Positions 39,146-47,144 of a stretch of DNA of 64,000 bases are shown here, one piece after another. The notes under the pieces are model-generated. The model had not been told where the DNA came from. It searched no databases and worked only from the letters and a program-made list of their open reading frames with translations. This stretch comes from Aurantimonas sp. Leaf443. Lineage in GTDB: Bacteria; Pseudomonadota; Alphaproteobacteria; Rhizobiales; Rhizobiaceae. How positions within the stretch are numbered: position 1 is the first letter of the stretch; the number at the start of each line of letters is the position of its first letter. The stretch is from positions 17,170-81,169 of the forward strand of contig NZ_LMRD01000008.1 of NCBI RefSeq assembly GCF_001425575.1, in the 5' to 3' direction. The position numbers and the translations under genes are program-made.

Positions 39146-40162
39146 TCAGGCCTTGGCCGCGTCGATGAGCTGGCTCACGAAAGCACCGAAGGGTTTCGCC
39201 TTCCAGATCTCGGCGACCGGGGCGGACGCCTGGCGGAAGGCCTCCTTGTCCACCTCGTTGATCTTCAGCTTCGCGTCGGCCTTGAAGGTTGCGAAATGCT
39301 TGGCCTCGGCGTCCCGGATCAGGCCGCGCTGCATCGCGGTCGCCTCGTCGGCCGCCGCCTGGACCGCCGCCTTGTCCTCGGCCGACAGGCGCGCCCAGGT
39401 GATCTGCGAGATCAGGAAGGGCGAGACCTCCCACTTGTGGCCCGACAGGCTGATGAAGGGATTGACCTCGTAGAGCTTGGAGCTCGCGATGTTGGTGAGC
39501 GGGTTCTCCTGTCCGTCGACCACGCCCTGCTGGAGAGCGATGTAGAGTTCGCCGAAACTGATCTGCTCGGTCGAGGCGCCCAGCGTGTTGAAGATGTCGA
39601 TCGTCATCGGATCCGGGGGCGTGCGGATCGTCAGGCCCTTCAGGTCGGCGGGCGTGGCGATGGGGCGCTTGGAATTGGTGATGTGCCGGATGCCGTTGTC
39701 CCACCATGCGAGCGGGACCATGTTGACGGTCGCGAAGCGCTCGCCGAGCGCCTTTCCGGTCTCCCCGTCCAGCACCTTGAAGGCGGCGGCGCTGTCGGCG
39801 AACAGGAACGGCAGGCCGAGCGCGGCGATCTCGGGCACGAGCGCCGAGCAGGAGCCCTGGCTGTTGACGGTCATGTCGATGGCGCCGGTGCGCAGGCTGG
39901 TCAGAAGCGACTGCTCGTTGCCGAGCTGCTCGGCGCCGGCCACGCGGACGGCATACTTTCCGCCGGTCTTCTCCCCGACGAGCCGGCCGAACTCGTCGGC
40001 GGCCGTGCCGCGCGGATTGCCGGGGGCCGCATTGTGGCCGAGCGTCAGCGTGGTGGCAGCCCTGGCGCCGCGCGGAAAGCCGAGGATGGCGGGCGCGGCG
40101 AGAAGCGCGCCTCCCGCAAGAAGCATGGTTCGGCGGGTGATGGTTCGGGTCGTGTCGGTCAT
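39146..40162 (-). CDS. dctP: TRAP transporter solute-binding protein
   Basis: A 338-residue DctP-family periplasmic protein. The Tat signal is ITRRTMLLAGGALLAAPAIL, with cleavage near ARAAT (about residue 35). Family blocks are GAIDMTVNSQGSCSALVPEI, PADLKGLTIRTPPDP and ELYIALQQGVVDGQENPLTNI, where Arg179-like and Asn residues bind a carboxylate. DctP proteins usually bind acidic sugars or dicarboxylates, fitting the dehydrogenase and transketolase genes around it. Confidence 0.94.
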   Translation of the reverse strand: MTDTTRTITRRTMLLAGGALLAAPAILGFPRGARAATTLTLGHNAAPGNPRGTAADEFGRLVGEKTGGKYAVRVAGAEQLGNEQSLLTSLRTGAIDMTVNSQGSCSALVPEIAALGLPFLFADSAAAFKVLDGETGKALGERFATVNMVPLAWWDNGIRHITNSKRPIATPADLKGLTIRTPPDPMTIDIFNTLGASTEQISFGELYIALQQGVVDGQENPLTNIASSKLYEVNPFISLSGHKWEVSPFLISQITWARLSAEDKAAVQAAADEATAMQRGLIRDAEAKHFATFKADAKLKINEVDKEAFRQASAPVAEIWKAKPFGAFVSQLIDAAKA

Positions 40163-40274
40163 GCGTGCGATCCTCCCAGTTCGCGGTCGTCTTCACCGGC
40201 GCGCCCTTTCGAGGGCGCACCGCCTGTCGAGATCCTGAGAACGGTCCGGGCGCCTCCCGCGCCCGGCCTCTCCC

Positions 40275-41297
40275 TCAGGCCAGCCAGTTCCGGATCTGCC
40301 GCACGATGGCGGGCGTCGAAAGGCCGTAGCGTTCGTGCAGCGTCGGCAGGGCGCCGGCGTCGAGAAATTCGTCGGGCAGGCCGATCTGCCGGAAGCGGGG
40401 TGCATGCCCGCCCCGCAGAAGGGTTCCGGCCACCGCCTCGCCGAGACCGCCGATCACGGTGTGGTTCTCCGCCACCACCACCAGCCGGTCGCCGCGCGAT
40501 GCCTCCGCCCGGATCGTCGCCTCGTCCAGCGGCTTGATCGTCGGCGAATGGAGAACGGCGGCGCCGATGCCGAGCGCGTCCAGTTCCTTGGCGGCTTCGA
40601 GCACCCGCATCGTCATCAGACCCGCGGAGATGAAGAGCACGTCGGGCCCGTCGCGCAGGAGCTTGGCCTTGCCGAGTTCGAACGTGTAGTCGTACTCGTC
40701 GAGAACGAGCGGCACCTGCCCGCGCAGGAGACGCATGTAGACGGGACCGGGATGGGCGGCGATGGCCGGCACCGCCTGCTCGATGTCGAGCGCGTCGCAG
40801 GGATCGACGATCGTCAGGTTCGGCATGCCCCGGAAGATCGCCAGGTCCTCGGTCGCCTGATGGCTCGGGCCGTAGCCGGTCGTCAGGCCCGGCAGGGCGC
40901 AGACGATCTTCACCGGCAGGTTTTCTTCCGCGATCGCCATGCAGATGAAGTCGTAGGCCCGTCGCGAGGCGAAGACGGCATAGGTCGTGGCGAAAGGCAG
41001 GAAGCCTTCGCGCGCCAGTCCCGCCGAAGCGCTCATCAGGAGCTGCTCGGCCATGCCCATCTGGTAGAAGCGGTCGGGATGGGCCTTGGCGAAGATGTGC
41101 AGGTCGGTGTACTTGCCGAGATCGGCGGTCAGGCCGACGAGATCGGGGCGCGTCTTGGCCAGTTCGACCAGCGCATGACCGAAGGGCGCCGGTTTCGTGC
41201 GCTGCCCCTCGCCGGCGATCGAGGCGATCATGGCCGAGGTCGTGAGGCGCGGCTTGGCGGGATCGCGGGGCGCGGGTGCGGCTTTGCGAGGGCTCAT
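40275..41297 (-). CDS. Transketolase-like protein, C-terminal subunit
   Basis: A 340-residue protein equal to the pyrimidine-binding and C-terminal domains of transketolase: DLGKYTDLHIFAKAHPDRFYQMGMAEQLLMSASAGLA contains the catalytic Glu of the TPP site. The preceding gene encodes the other half, so together they make a split alpha2beta2-type transketolase. Split enzymes act on unusual ketose phosphates (for example in apiose catabolism) as well as on dihydroxyacetone-type substrates. It starts at ATG 41297, overlapping the upstream stop (ATGA). Confidence 0.93.
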   Translation of the reverse strand: MSPRKAAPAPRDPAKPRLTTSAMIASIAGEGQRTKPAPFGHALVELAKTRPDLVGLTADLGKYTDLHIFAKAHPDRFYQMGMAEQLLMSASAGLAREGFLPFATTYAVFASRRAYDFICMAIAEENLPVKIVCALPGLTTGYGPSHQATEDLAIFRGMPNLTIVDPCDALDIEQAVPAIAAHPGPVYMRLLRGQVPLVLDEYDYTFELGKAKLLRDGPDVLFISAGLMTMRVLEAAKELDALGIGAAVLHSPTIKPLDEATIRAEASRGDRLVVVAENHTVIGGLGEAVAGTLLRGGHAPRFRQIGLPDEFLDAGALPTLHERYGLSTPAIVRQIRNWLA

Positions 41298-42139
41298 CGG
41301 GCATGTCCCTCGTCCAGGGCCTGCAGGGCCAATTGCCATTCGTGCGGCTCGACGCGGATGAAATGCGTGACCTCGCGGGTCTCCAGGAAGGGCACGCCCT
41401 TGCCCATGCGCGTATCGAAGACCAGCGCCCGCGGCTTGCCGTCGGCCGGGCGCCGGGCTCGGTCGAAGGCCTCGCGCACGGCGTGGATGTCGTTGCCGTC
41501 GACGCGCTCGGCATGCCAGCCGAAGGCCGCGAACTTGTCCGTCACCGGCTCGGCGGACAGCGTCTTGGTGGAGGGGCCGTCCGCCTGCTGGTCGTTGAAG
41601 TCGACGAGGCAGACGAGATTGTCGAGGCCGTGATGGGCCGCCGACATCGCCGCCTCCCAGGTCGAGCCCTCGCCGAGCTCCCCGTCGGACATGAGATTGT
41701 AGACGAAGGCGGAGGAGGCCTTGCGCTTCAGCCCGAGGCCCATGCCGACGGCGATGCCGAGCCCGTGGCCGAGCGAGCCGCCCGTGATCTCCATGCCCGG
41801 CGTGTAGGCCGCCATGCCCGACATCGGCAGGCGGGACTCGTCGGACCCGTAGGTCTCCAGCTCGTCCTCCGGCAGGATGCCGGCCTCGATCAGGACCGCG
41901 TAGAGCGCGATGGCATAGTGCCCGATCGAGAGGAGGAAGCGGTCCCGCCCCTCCCAGGCCGGATCGTCCGCGCGGTAGCTCAGCGCGTGGAAGTAGGAGA
42001 CGGCCAGGACATCGGAGATGCCGAGCGCCTGCCCGACATAGCCCTGGCCCTGCACCTCGCCCATGCGCACCGCGTTGCGGCGGATGCGATAGGCGCGCTC
42101 CTCGAGCGAGACGTTGGAAAGCGGCGCGGCCGTGGTCAT
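41294..42139 (-). CDS. Transketolase-like protein, N-terminal subunit
   Basis: A 281-residue protein equal to the TPP pyrophosphate-binding domain of transketolase: SLGHGLGIAVGMGLG, then SDGELGEGSTWEAAMSAAHH and DFNDQQADG supply the GDG-N motif for Mg-TPP. It pairs with the adjacent C-terminal subunit. The chosen ATG at 42139 has GAGG nine bases upstream and follows the SDR stop by 11 bases. Confidence 0.93.
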   Translation of the reverse strand: MTTAAPLSNVSLEERAYRIRRNAVRMGEVQGQGYVGQALGISDVLAVSYFHALSYRADDPAWEGRDRFLLSIGHYAIALYAVLIEAGILPEDELETYGSDESRLPMSGMAAYTPGMEITGGSLGHGLGIAVGMGLGLKRKASSAFVYNLMSDGELGEGSTWEAAMSAAHHGLDNLVCLVDFNDQQADGPSTKTLSAEPVTDKFAAFGWHAERVDGNDIHAVREAFDRARRPADGKPRALVFDTRMGKGVPFLETREVTHFIRVEPHEWQLALQALDEGHAR

Positions 42140-42150
42140 CGCATCCGTCC

Positions 42151-42903
42151 TCAGTGGATCAACATGCCGCCATTGACGTCGATCGTGGCGCCCGTGACGT
42201 AGGAGGAGAGGTCGGAGGCGAGGAAGAGATAGATCCGCGCGACGTCGACCGCGTCGCCGAGACGGGCGAGCGGAATGCCCTTGAGAATGTCGGTGCGCAT
42301 TTCCGGGGTCAGCTTGCCGCCGGTGATGTCGGTCTGGATGAGGCCGGGGGTCACCGAGTTGACGCGGATCCCGTCGGGACCGAACTCGCGCGCCATCGCC
42401 TTGGCGAGACCGAGGACGCCGGCCTTCGCGGCCGAATAATGCGGTCCGCCGAAGATACCGCCGCCGCGCTGCGCGGAGACCGACGACATGCAGGCGATGG
42501 ATCCGCCGCCCTTCGCCTTCATCCCCGGAATGAAGACCTGGCTGAGGAAGAGGATGCCCGTCATGTTGACGTCGACGATCCGGTGCCAGTCCGCCTCGGA
42601 AATGTCGAGCGTCTTCACCGGCTGTGTGATGCCGGCATTGTTGATGAGGATGTCGGCGCCGCCGAAGGCTTGCGATACGGCCTTCGCCGCGGCCTCGCAG
42701 GAGGCCTTCGACGTCACGTCGCAGGCAAGGCCCATATGGCCCTCGCCCCGCAGCGAGGCGGCCGCCTCCTTGGCGCCGGCCTCGTCGAGATCGAGAATGG
42801 CGACGCGCGCGCCGTGCTCGGCGAAGAGCTCGGCGGTGGCGCGTCCGATGCCACGCTGGCTCGCCGCGCCCGAGATGACGGCTGTCTTGCCGGTCAGCAA
42901 CAT
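42151..42903 (-). CDS. SDR-family NAD(P) oxidoreductase
   Basis: A 250-residue classical short-chain dehydrogenase and first gene of the transketolase/TRAP operon. The cofactor loop is GAASQRGIG, two residues longer than the usual TGxxxGxG. The NNAG motif is ILINNAGITQP, catalytic Ser is in SSVSAQ, and Tyr-Lys in YSAAK. The C-terminal TGATIDVNGGM is typical. It probably oxidises or reduces a polyol or sugar acid before the transketolase step. It is divergent from a LysR gene, its likely regulator. Confidence 0.92.
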   Translation of the reverse strand: MLLTGKTAVISGAASQRGIGRATAELFAEHGARVAILDLDEAGAKEAAASLRGEGHMGLACDVTSKASCEAAAKAVSQAFGGADILINNAGITQPVKTLDISEADWHRIVDVNMTGILFLSQVFIPGMKAKGGGSIACMSSVSAQRGGGIFGGPHYSAAKAGVLGLAKAMAREFGPDGIRVNSVTPGLIQTDITGGKLTPEMRTDILKGIPLARLGDAVDVARIYLFLASDLSSYVTGATIDVNGGMLIH

Positions 42904-43088
42904 CTTGATCGTCCTCCCAGACGAACGGCCGCGCGTCGTCGCGCCCTGCGGCCGATCCGTCTTCTCGCTTCGGTGTGTTCGGTGCCGGCGCTCCCGAGCC
43001 GGTTCCTCCGCTGTTCATCTTCACCAAGCCGGATGAGACCGCAAACGCGAAGTTTACATGCCAAGTTGAATCTGCTTCATCTGTCATC

Positions 43089-44018
43089 ATGCTCAACGGC
43101 ATCTCGCTCACCTCCATCCGTGCCTTCGAGGCCGCCGGCCGCCTCGGCTCCTTCCGCGCCGCCGCCGCCGAGCTCGGCCTGTCGGCGAGCGCCGTCAGCC
43201 ATGCCATCCTCAAGCTCGAACGGGCGCTGGGAACGAGCCTTTTCGACCGCTCCGGGCGCGTGGTGCACCTGACGGGCGACGGCGAGACGCTCATGCGCCG
43301 GGCCAGTTCCGCCTTCGACGAGTTGCGCCGGGGCATCGAACTCGTGTCCTCGCACCGCGCGCGACTGCTGCGCCTCCACAGCGCGCCGAGTTTCGCCGCG
43401 CAGATCCTGTCGCCGCGCCTGCCGGAATTCCTCGCCGCCAATCCCGGCATCGAGGTCCGGCTCGCGGCGAGCACCGAATATGTCCGGTTCACCGACGGCG
43501 AGTTCGACGCCGACATCGTCTACGGCACGCCGCGCGGCGACGACCTCGTGACCGTGCCGCTCGGATACGAGGTCGTCACGCCGCTGTGCACGCCGGCCAT
43601 GGCCGCGACCATCCGCGAGCCGGCCGACCTCCAGGCGCATGTGCTCATCCGCAGCGACACCAAGCAGGTGCGCTGGCCGGACTGGTACGCCGCCAACGGC
43701 CTCTCCGCGACGCCGGTTCACAGCATGAGCTTCGACCGCTCCTTCCTCGCCATCGCGGCGGCGGCCGACGGTCTCGGCGTCGCCCTGGAATCGACGCGCC
43801 TGGCCCAGCGCGAGCTCGAAAGCGGCCGCCTCGTCGCTCCGCTGGCGGGGCGGGCGCAGGACATCCGCTACATCGGGCACGTCCTCGCCTATCCGCGCTC
43901 GGGCTCGCAGCGGCGGCTGGCGCGACGCTTCGCCGAATGGCTCGCCGGCGAACTCGGCCAGCCCCTGCCACCGGACGACGACGCCCCCACCCGCGTCGCG
44001 GCGCCGAAGCCACGCTGA
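43089..44018 (+). CDS. LysR-family regulator (GcvA-like)
   Basis: A 309-residue LysR activator/repressor. The winged HTH is LTSIRAFEAAGRLGSFRAAAAELGLSASAVSHAI-type (here split over residues 7-40), close to GcvA-like members. The effector domain starts near residue 92. It faces the SDR-transketolase-TRAP operon across 185 bases and should control it; the intergenic AT-rich stretch 43,035-43,085 is the probable binding area. I take ATG 43089; a longer frame from 42975 has no family match. Confidence 0.92.
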   Translation: MLNGISLTSIRAFEAAGRLGSFRAAAAELGLSASAVSHAILKLERALGTSLFDRSGRVVHLTGDGETLMRRASSAFDELRRGIELVSSHRARLLRLHSAPSFAAQILSPRLPEFLAANPGIEVRLAASTEYVRFTDGEFDADIVYGTPRGDDLVTVPLGYEVVTPLCTPAMAATIREPADLQAHVLIRSDTKQVRWPDWYAANGLSATPVHSMSFDRSFLAIAAAADGLGVALESTRLAQRELESGRLVAPLAGRAQDIRYIGHVLAYPRSGSQRRLARRFAEWLAGELGQPLPPDDDAPTRVAAPKPR

Positions 44019-44206
44019 CGCCTCTGCACGGCCCGGCCAAGCGAGTTCGCCCGCTTCGCGCCTGCCCCACATGAATCCCTTTCATCCACCGCCGAATTCT
44101 TTGCGCTTGCGCGCGCGCGGCGCAGGACGGACCGTGCGGCGGGGTCGAGGAGGACATGGGACATGCGGACGAGGCGCCGGACGAGGTCTGACCCGGCTGA
44201 AGGCCG

Positions 44207-45085
44207 ATGCACGGGAACCGTCCGCTCGGGGCCGTCGCGTTGAGCGGGCGCATCGTGTCCGTCTCGGCGGCGCCCTATGACGGGCATCCCCTGCCGGTGG
44301 CGCTGGAGAGCCTCGCCCGCATCGGCGCCAGCCATGTCGAGCCCGCCTTCATCGTCGGCTATACGGAGCCGTTCGACGAGACCGCCTTCCTGCCGAGCCG
44401 CGTCGCCGCCTATCGGAGGGCGCTTCGGGAGGCCGGGCTCGGCTGCCACGCGGTCTCCAGCCACATCGATCTCGGCCTGCCGGACGCCGTCGAGGTCTTC
44501 ACGGGCCGGCTCGCCTTCGCCGCCGATATCGGCGCGCGCATCATCTGCACGAATGCCGCCGCGCGAGCGCGCGAGGGCGCGTTCCGGCGCAACATGGACA
44601 TCCTCCTGCGACGGGCCGAGGGGTTCGACGTCGTCATCGCGCTCGAGAATCCGGGCGATGGCAGCGACAATCTCTTCAACGTGGCCGCCGACGGCCTCGA
44701 CCTCGTCCGCCGCTTCGCCTCGCCCTATCTGAAGCTCAACTACGACGCCGCCAACACGGCCTCGCACCGGCCGATGCTGGCGGACTTCGCGGGCGACGCC
44801 ATCGAGGCCCTGCCGGCGTCGGCGCATGCCCATATCAAGGATCTGATCCGCGAGGAGGCCGGCTGGTTCTTCACGGCCATCGGACGAGGCACGATCGGCT
44901 GCGACCGCATCCTAGCTGCGCTTCGGGACTATCCCGACCTGCCGGTCAGCATCGAACTGCCCTCCCGCATCCATCGCGGCCCCGACGCGCGCCCCCTGCG
45001 ACAGGCGATGCCGGTTCCCCTGGCGGCGATCGAGCGCGACCTCGCCGCCTCGCTCGAGGCGGTGACCGCTCGCCTTTCGCCCTGA
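44207..45085 (+). CDS. Sugar phosphate isomerase/epimerase-like TIM barrel
   Basis: A 292-residue xylose-isomerase-like TIM-barrel protein of the AP-endonuclease family 2 fold. Likely metal ligands are Glu in VIALENPGDG, Asp in KLNYDAANTA, His in AHAHIKDL and Glu near the end in SIELPSR. The family includes isomerases, epimerases and decarboxylases of sugar acids, such as 3-oxo-isoapionate decarboxylase. It follows the LysR gene on the same strand after 188 bases and probably belongs to the same pathway as the divergent operon. Confidence 0.85.
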   Translation: MHGNRPLGAVALSGRIVSVSAAPYDGHPLPVALESLARIGASHVEPAFIVGYTEPFDETAFLPSRVAAYRRALREAGLGCHAVSSHIDLGLPDAVEVFTGRLAFAADIGARIICTNAAARAREGAFRRNMDILLRRAEGFDVVIALENPGDGSDNLFNVAADGLDLVRRFASPYLKLNYDAANTASHRPMLADFAGDAIEALPASAHAHIKDLIREEAGWFFTAIGRGTIGCDRILAALRDYPDLPVSIELPSRIHRGPDARPLRQAMPVPLAAIERDLAASLEAVTARLSP

Positions 45086-45346
45086 CGCTGCGGGGCCTGG
45101 CGTTCCTGGTCGTGGCGCCCTGTTTCGCGATGACTGCGGCGGGCGTCGTCGAGCGACAGGCGGCAGGTCACGACCGCGGCGTGCGACCTGTTTCCGGCCG
45201 GGGCCTCGGTCCCTTCCTTGCGAACCCGGATTCCTCGGACCTCAACTCTTCGGCGCTCGGCGGATAAAGGCTGCGGTCCGCGCATAGCGCTGCGTGATGG
45301 ATTTGCGACGATCCCCTCGTCTTCGGCAGGGAGAAGGAACCGTCGC

Positions 45347-46378
45347 ATGAGGAAGATCGGCATCGTGGGCGCGGGGCAGGCGGGTCTGCAGCTCGGACTC
45401 GGCCTGCTGCAGGACGGTTACGAGGTGGTCCTCGTCTCCAACCAGACCGCCGACCAGATCGCCCGGGGTCGCGTGACGTCCAGCCAGTGCATGTTCGATC
45501 GGGCGCTCGCCAACGAGCGCGCGCTCGGCATCGACTTCTGGCAGGATGCGCCGCCGGTCGAGGGCATCCAGTTCGCGCTCGTTCAGGACGGCACGACGGC
45601 CCTGCGCTGGTCCTCGCGCCTCGACAAGCCGGCCCGCTCGGTGGACCAGCGGGTGAAGATGCCGCGCTGGATGGACGAGTTCGAGCGCGCCGGTGGGGAG
45701 TTGCGCATCCTCGACGCGGGCCTCGACGATCTGGAAGCGCTGCATCGCGAATGCGATCTCGTGATCGTCGCCTCGGGCAAGGGAGAGATCGGCAAGCTCT
45801 TCCAGCGCGATGGCGAGCGCTCGCCCTTCGACAAGCCGCAGCGCGCGCTGGCGCTGACCTACGTGCACGGCATGAAGCCGCGCGCCCCGCACTCGGCGGT
45901 CAACTTCAACCTCGTTCCCGGCATCGGCGAATATTTTGTCTTCCCCGCCCTGACCTTGAGCGGCCCCTGCGAGATCATGGTCTTCGAGGGCCTTCCCGGC
46001 GGGCCGATGGATCGCTGGGGGGATGTCCGCACGCCCCAGGAGCACCTGGCCGAGAGCCTGCGCATCCTCCGGCAATACGTTCCGGCCGAATACGAACGGG
46101 CGAAGGACGTGGTGCTGACCGACGATCTCGGCGTCCTGTCCGGCCGCTTCCCGCCGACCGTGCGCAAGCCCATCCTGACGCTGCCCTCCGGGGCGCTCGC
46201 CCTCGGCATGGGCGACAGCGTCTGCCTCAACGATCCCATCACCGGACAGGGCGCCAACAATGCCAGCCATTGCGCCGCCCTCTATCGCGACGCGATCGTC
46301 GAGCATGGCGACCGGCCGGTCGACGGCGCCTTCCTGCAGGCGACGTTCGAGCACTACTCGGCATTCGCCTCGATATAG
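45347..46378 (+). CDS. Styrene-monooxygenase-like (StyA) flavoprotein, apparently C-terminally truncated
   Basis: A 343-residue FAD-dependent group E monooxygenase-like protein. GAGQAGLQLG is the FAD-binding loop, followed by SSQCMFDRALANERALG and, near the end, GMGDSVCLNDPITGQGANNAS, the StyA second FAD motif. Such enzymes epoxidise styrene or oxidise indole with a separate reductase, which is not encoded here. StyA proteins are usually over 400 residues; this one stops soon after FLQATFEHYS, 25 bases into a convergent, also truncated AraC gene. The start ATG has an excellent GGGAGAAGG site. Confidence 0.85.
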   Translation: MRKIGIVGAGQAGLQLGLGLLQDGYEVVLVSNQTADQIARGRVTSSQCMFDRALANERALGIDFWQDAPPVEGIQFALVQDGTTALRWSSRLDKPARSVDQRVKMPRWMDEFERAGGELRILDAGLDDLEALHRECDLVIVASGKGEIGKLFQRDGERSPFDKPQRALALTYVHGMKPRAPHSAVNFNLVPGIGEYFVFPALTLSGPCEIMVFEGLPGGPMDRWGDVRTPQEHLAESLRILRQYVPAEYERAKDVVLTDDLGVLSGRFPPTVRKPILTLPSGALALGMGDSVCLNDPITGQGANNASHCAALYRDAIVEHGDRPVDGAFLQATFEHYSAFASI

Positions 46379-47094
46379 TCTTCGACCAGACGAACATGGC
46401 GCGGCGCGGCGGGACTTGCGGTCCGCGCCAGCCGCGCGCTGTGGGCGTTCGGCTGGTGCTCGATCAGGCAGGTCATCAGCAAGGAGGCGTGCAGGCTCGC
46501 GGCGAGCGGGCTCCGGGGCTCGCCAAGACTTTCCAGTCCCTCCATCGCCAGCTTGACCATGCGCCACCAATGCGCGCCGCCCTGCGTCAGAGGCATGGCC
46601 AGCTGGAAGTCGATGCGGGTCGACGGGGCCCCGCCCAGCATGAGGGGCACTTGCCGTTCCAGCGCCTCCCGCTCGATGCGCACCGTCAGCTTCGCGCAGT
46701 CCGCCGACCAGCGCATCCGCGTGTCCGCATCGGGGGTGAGGATGGTCGCCTGCATGGGGCAGGCCACCGCCTGCTCCCGCCCGTGGCGCACGCTGGCACG
46801 CCCCGCATAGGGCAGCATGACGAGGTAGAAGTCGTTCAGCGTGCCGGGATCGATCTCGACATCGGCGCCGTAGCCCATCGCCGCGAGGGTCACGGGCCCC
46901 ATGCGCACCGCGTTCTGCCAGGCGCGAAGGGGGCCGTCGCCGGCCCTCGATATCAGCCGATGGTCGCAGAAGACGCGCGAGACCTCGTTTCGCGCCTCGT
47001 CGATATCCGTCGTGAGGAACCGGCGGAAGCGATCCAGCGGCTGCGACGCATCCGGCATCCATCCGACTCCCGTCGCTTCACTCGACGCTTTCAT
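46354..47094 (-). CDS. AraC-type regulator lacking its DNA-binding domain (probable pseudogene)
   Basis: A 246-residue protein with the AraC-binding-like sensor domain (FLTTDIDEARNEVSRVFCDH, then LNDFYLVMLPYAG), as in regulators of aromatic dioxygenase genes. The last residues, RHVRLVEDYIEANAE, are the very start of the AraC HTH domain, and the roughly 80-90 residues of double HTH are missing. Without them it cannot act as a normal activator. Its stop lies inside the end of the StyA-like gene, so a deletion joined the two gene tails. It follows iorB by 50 bases. Confidence 0.83.
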   Translation of the reverse strand: MKASSEATGVGWMPDASQPLDRFRRFLTTDIDEARNEVSRVFCDHRLISRAGDGPLRAWQNAVRMGPVTLAAMGYGADVEIDPGTLNDFYLVMLPYAGRASVRHGREQAVACPMQATILTPDADTRMRWSADCAKLTVRIEREALERQVPLMLGGAPSTRIDFQLAMPLTQGGAHWWRMVKLAMEGLESLGEPRSPLAASLHASLLMTCLIEHQPNAHSARLARTASPAAPRHVRLVEDYIEANAE

Positions 47095-47144
47095 CCTACA
47101 CCCGCGCCAGACGGACCCGTCAGGCGACCCGGCATGCCGCGCCG

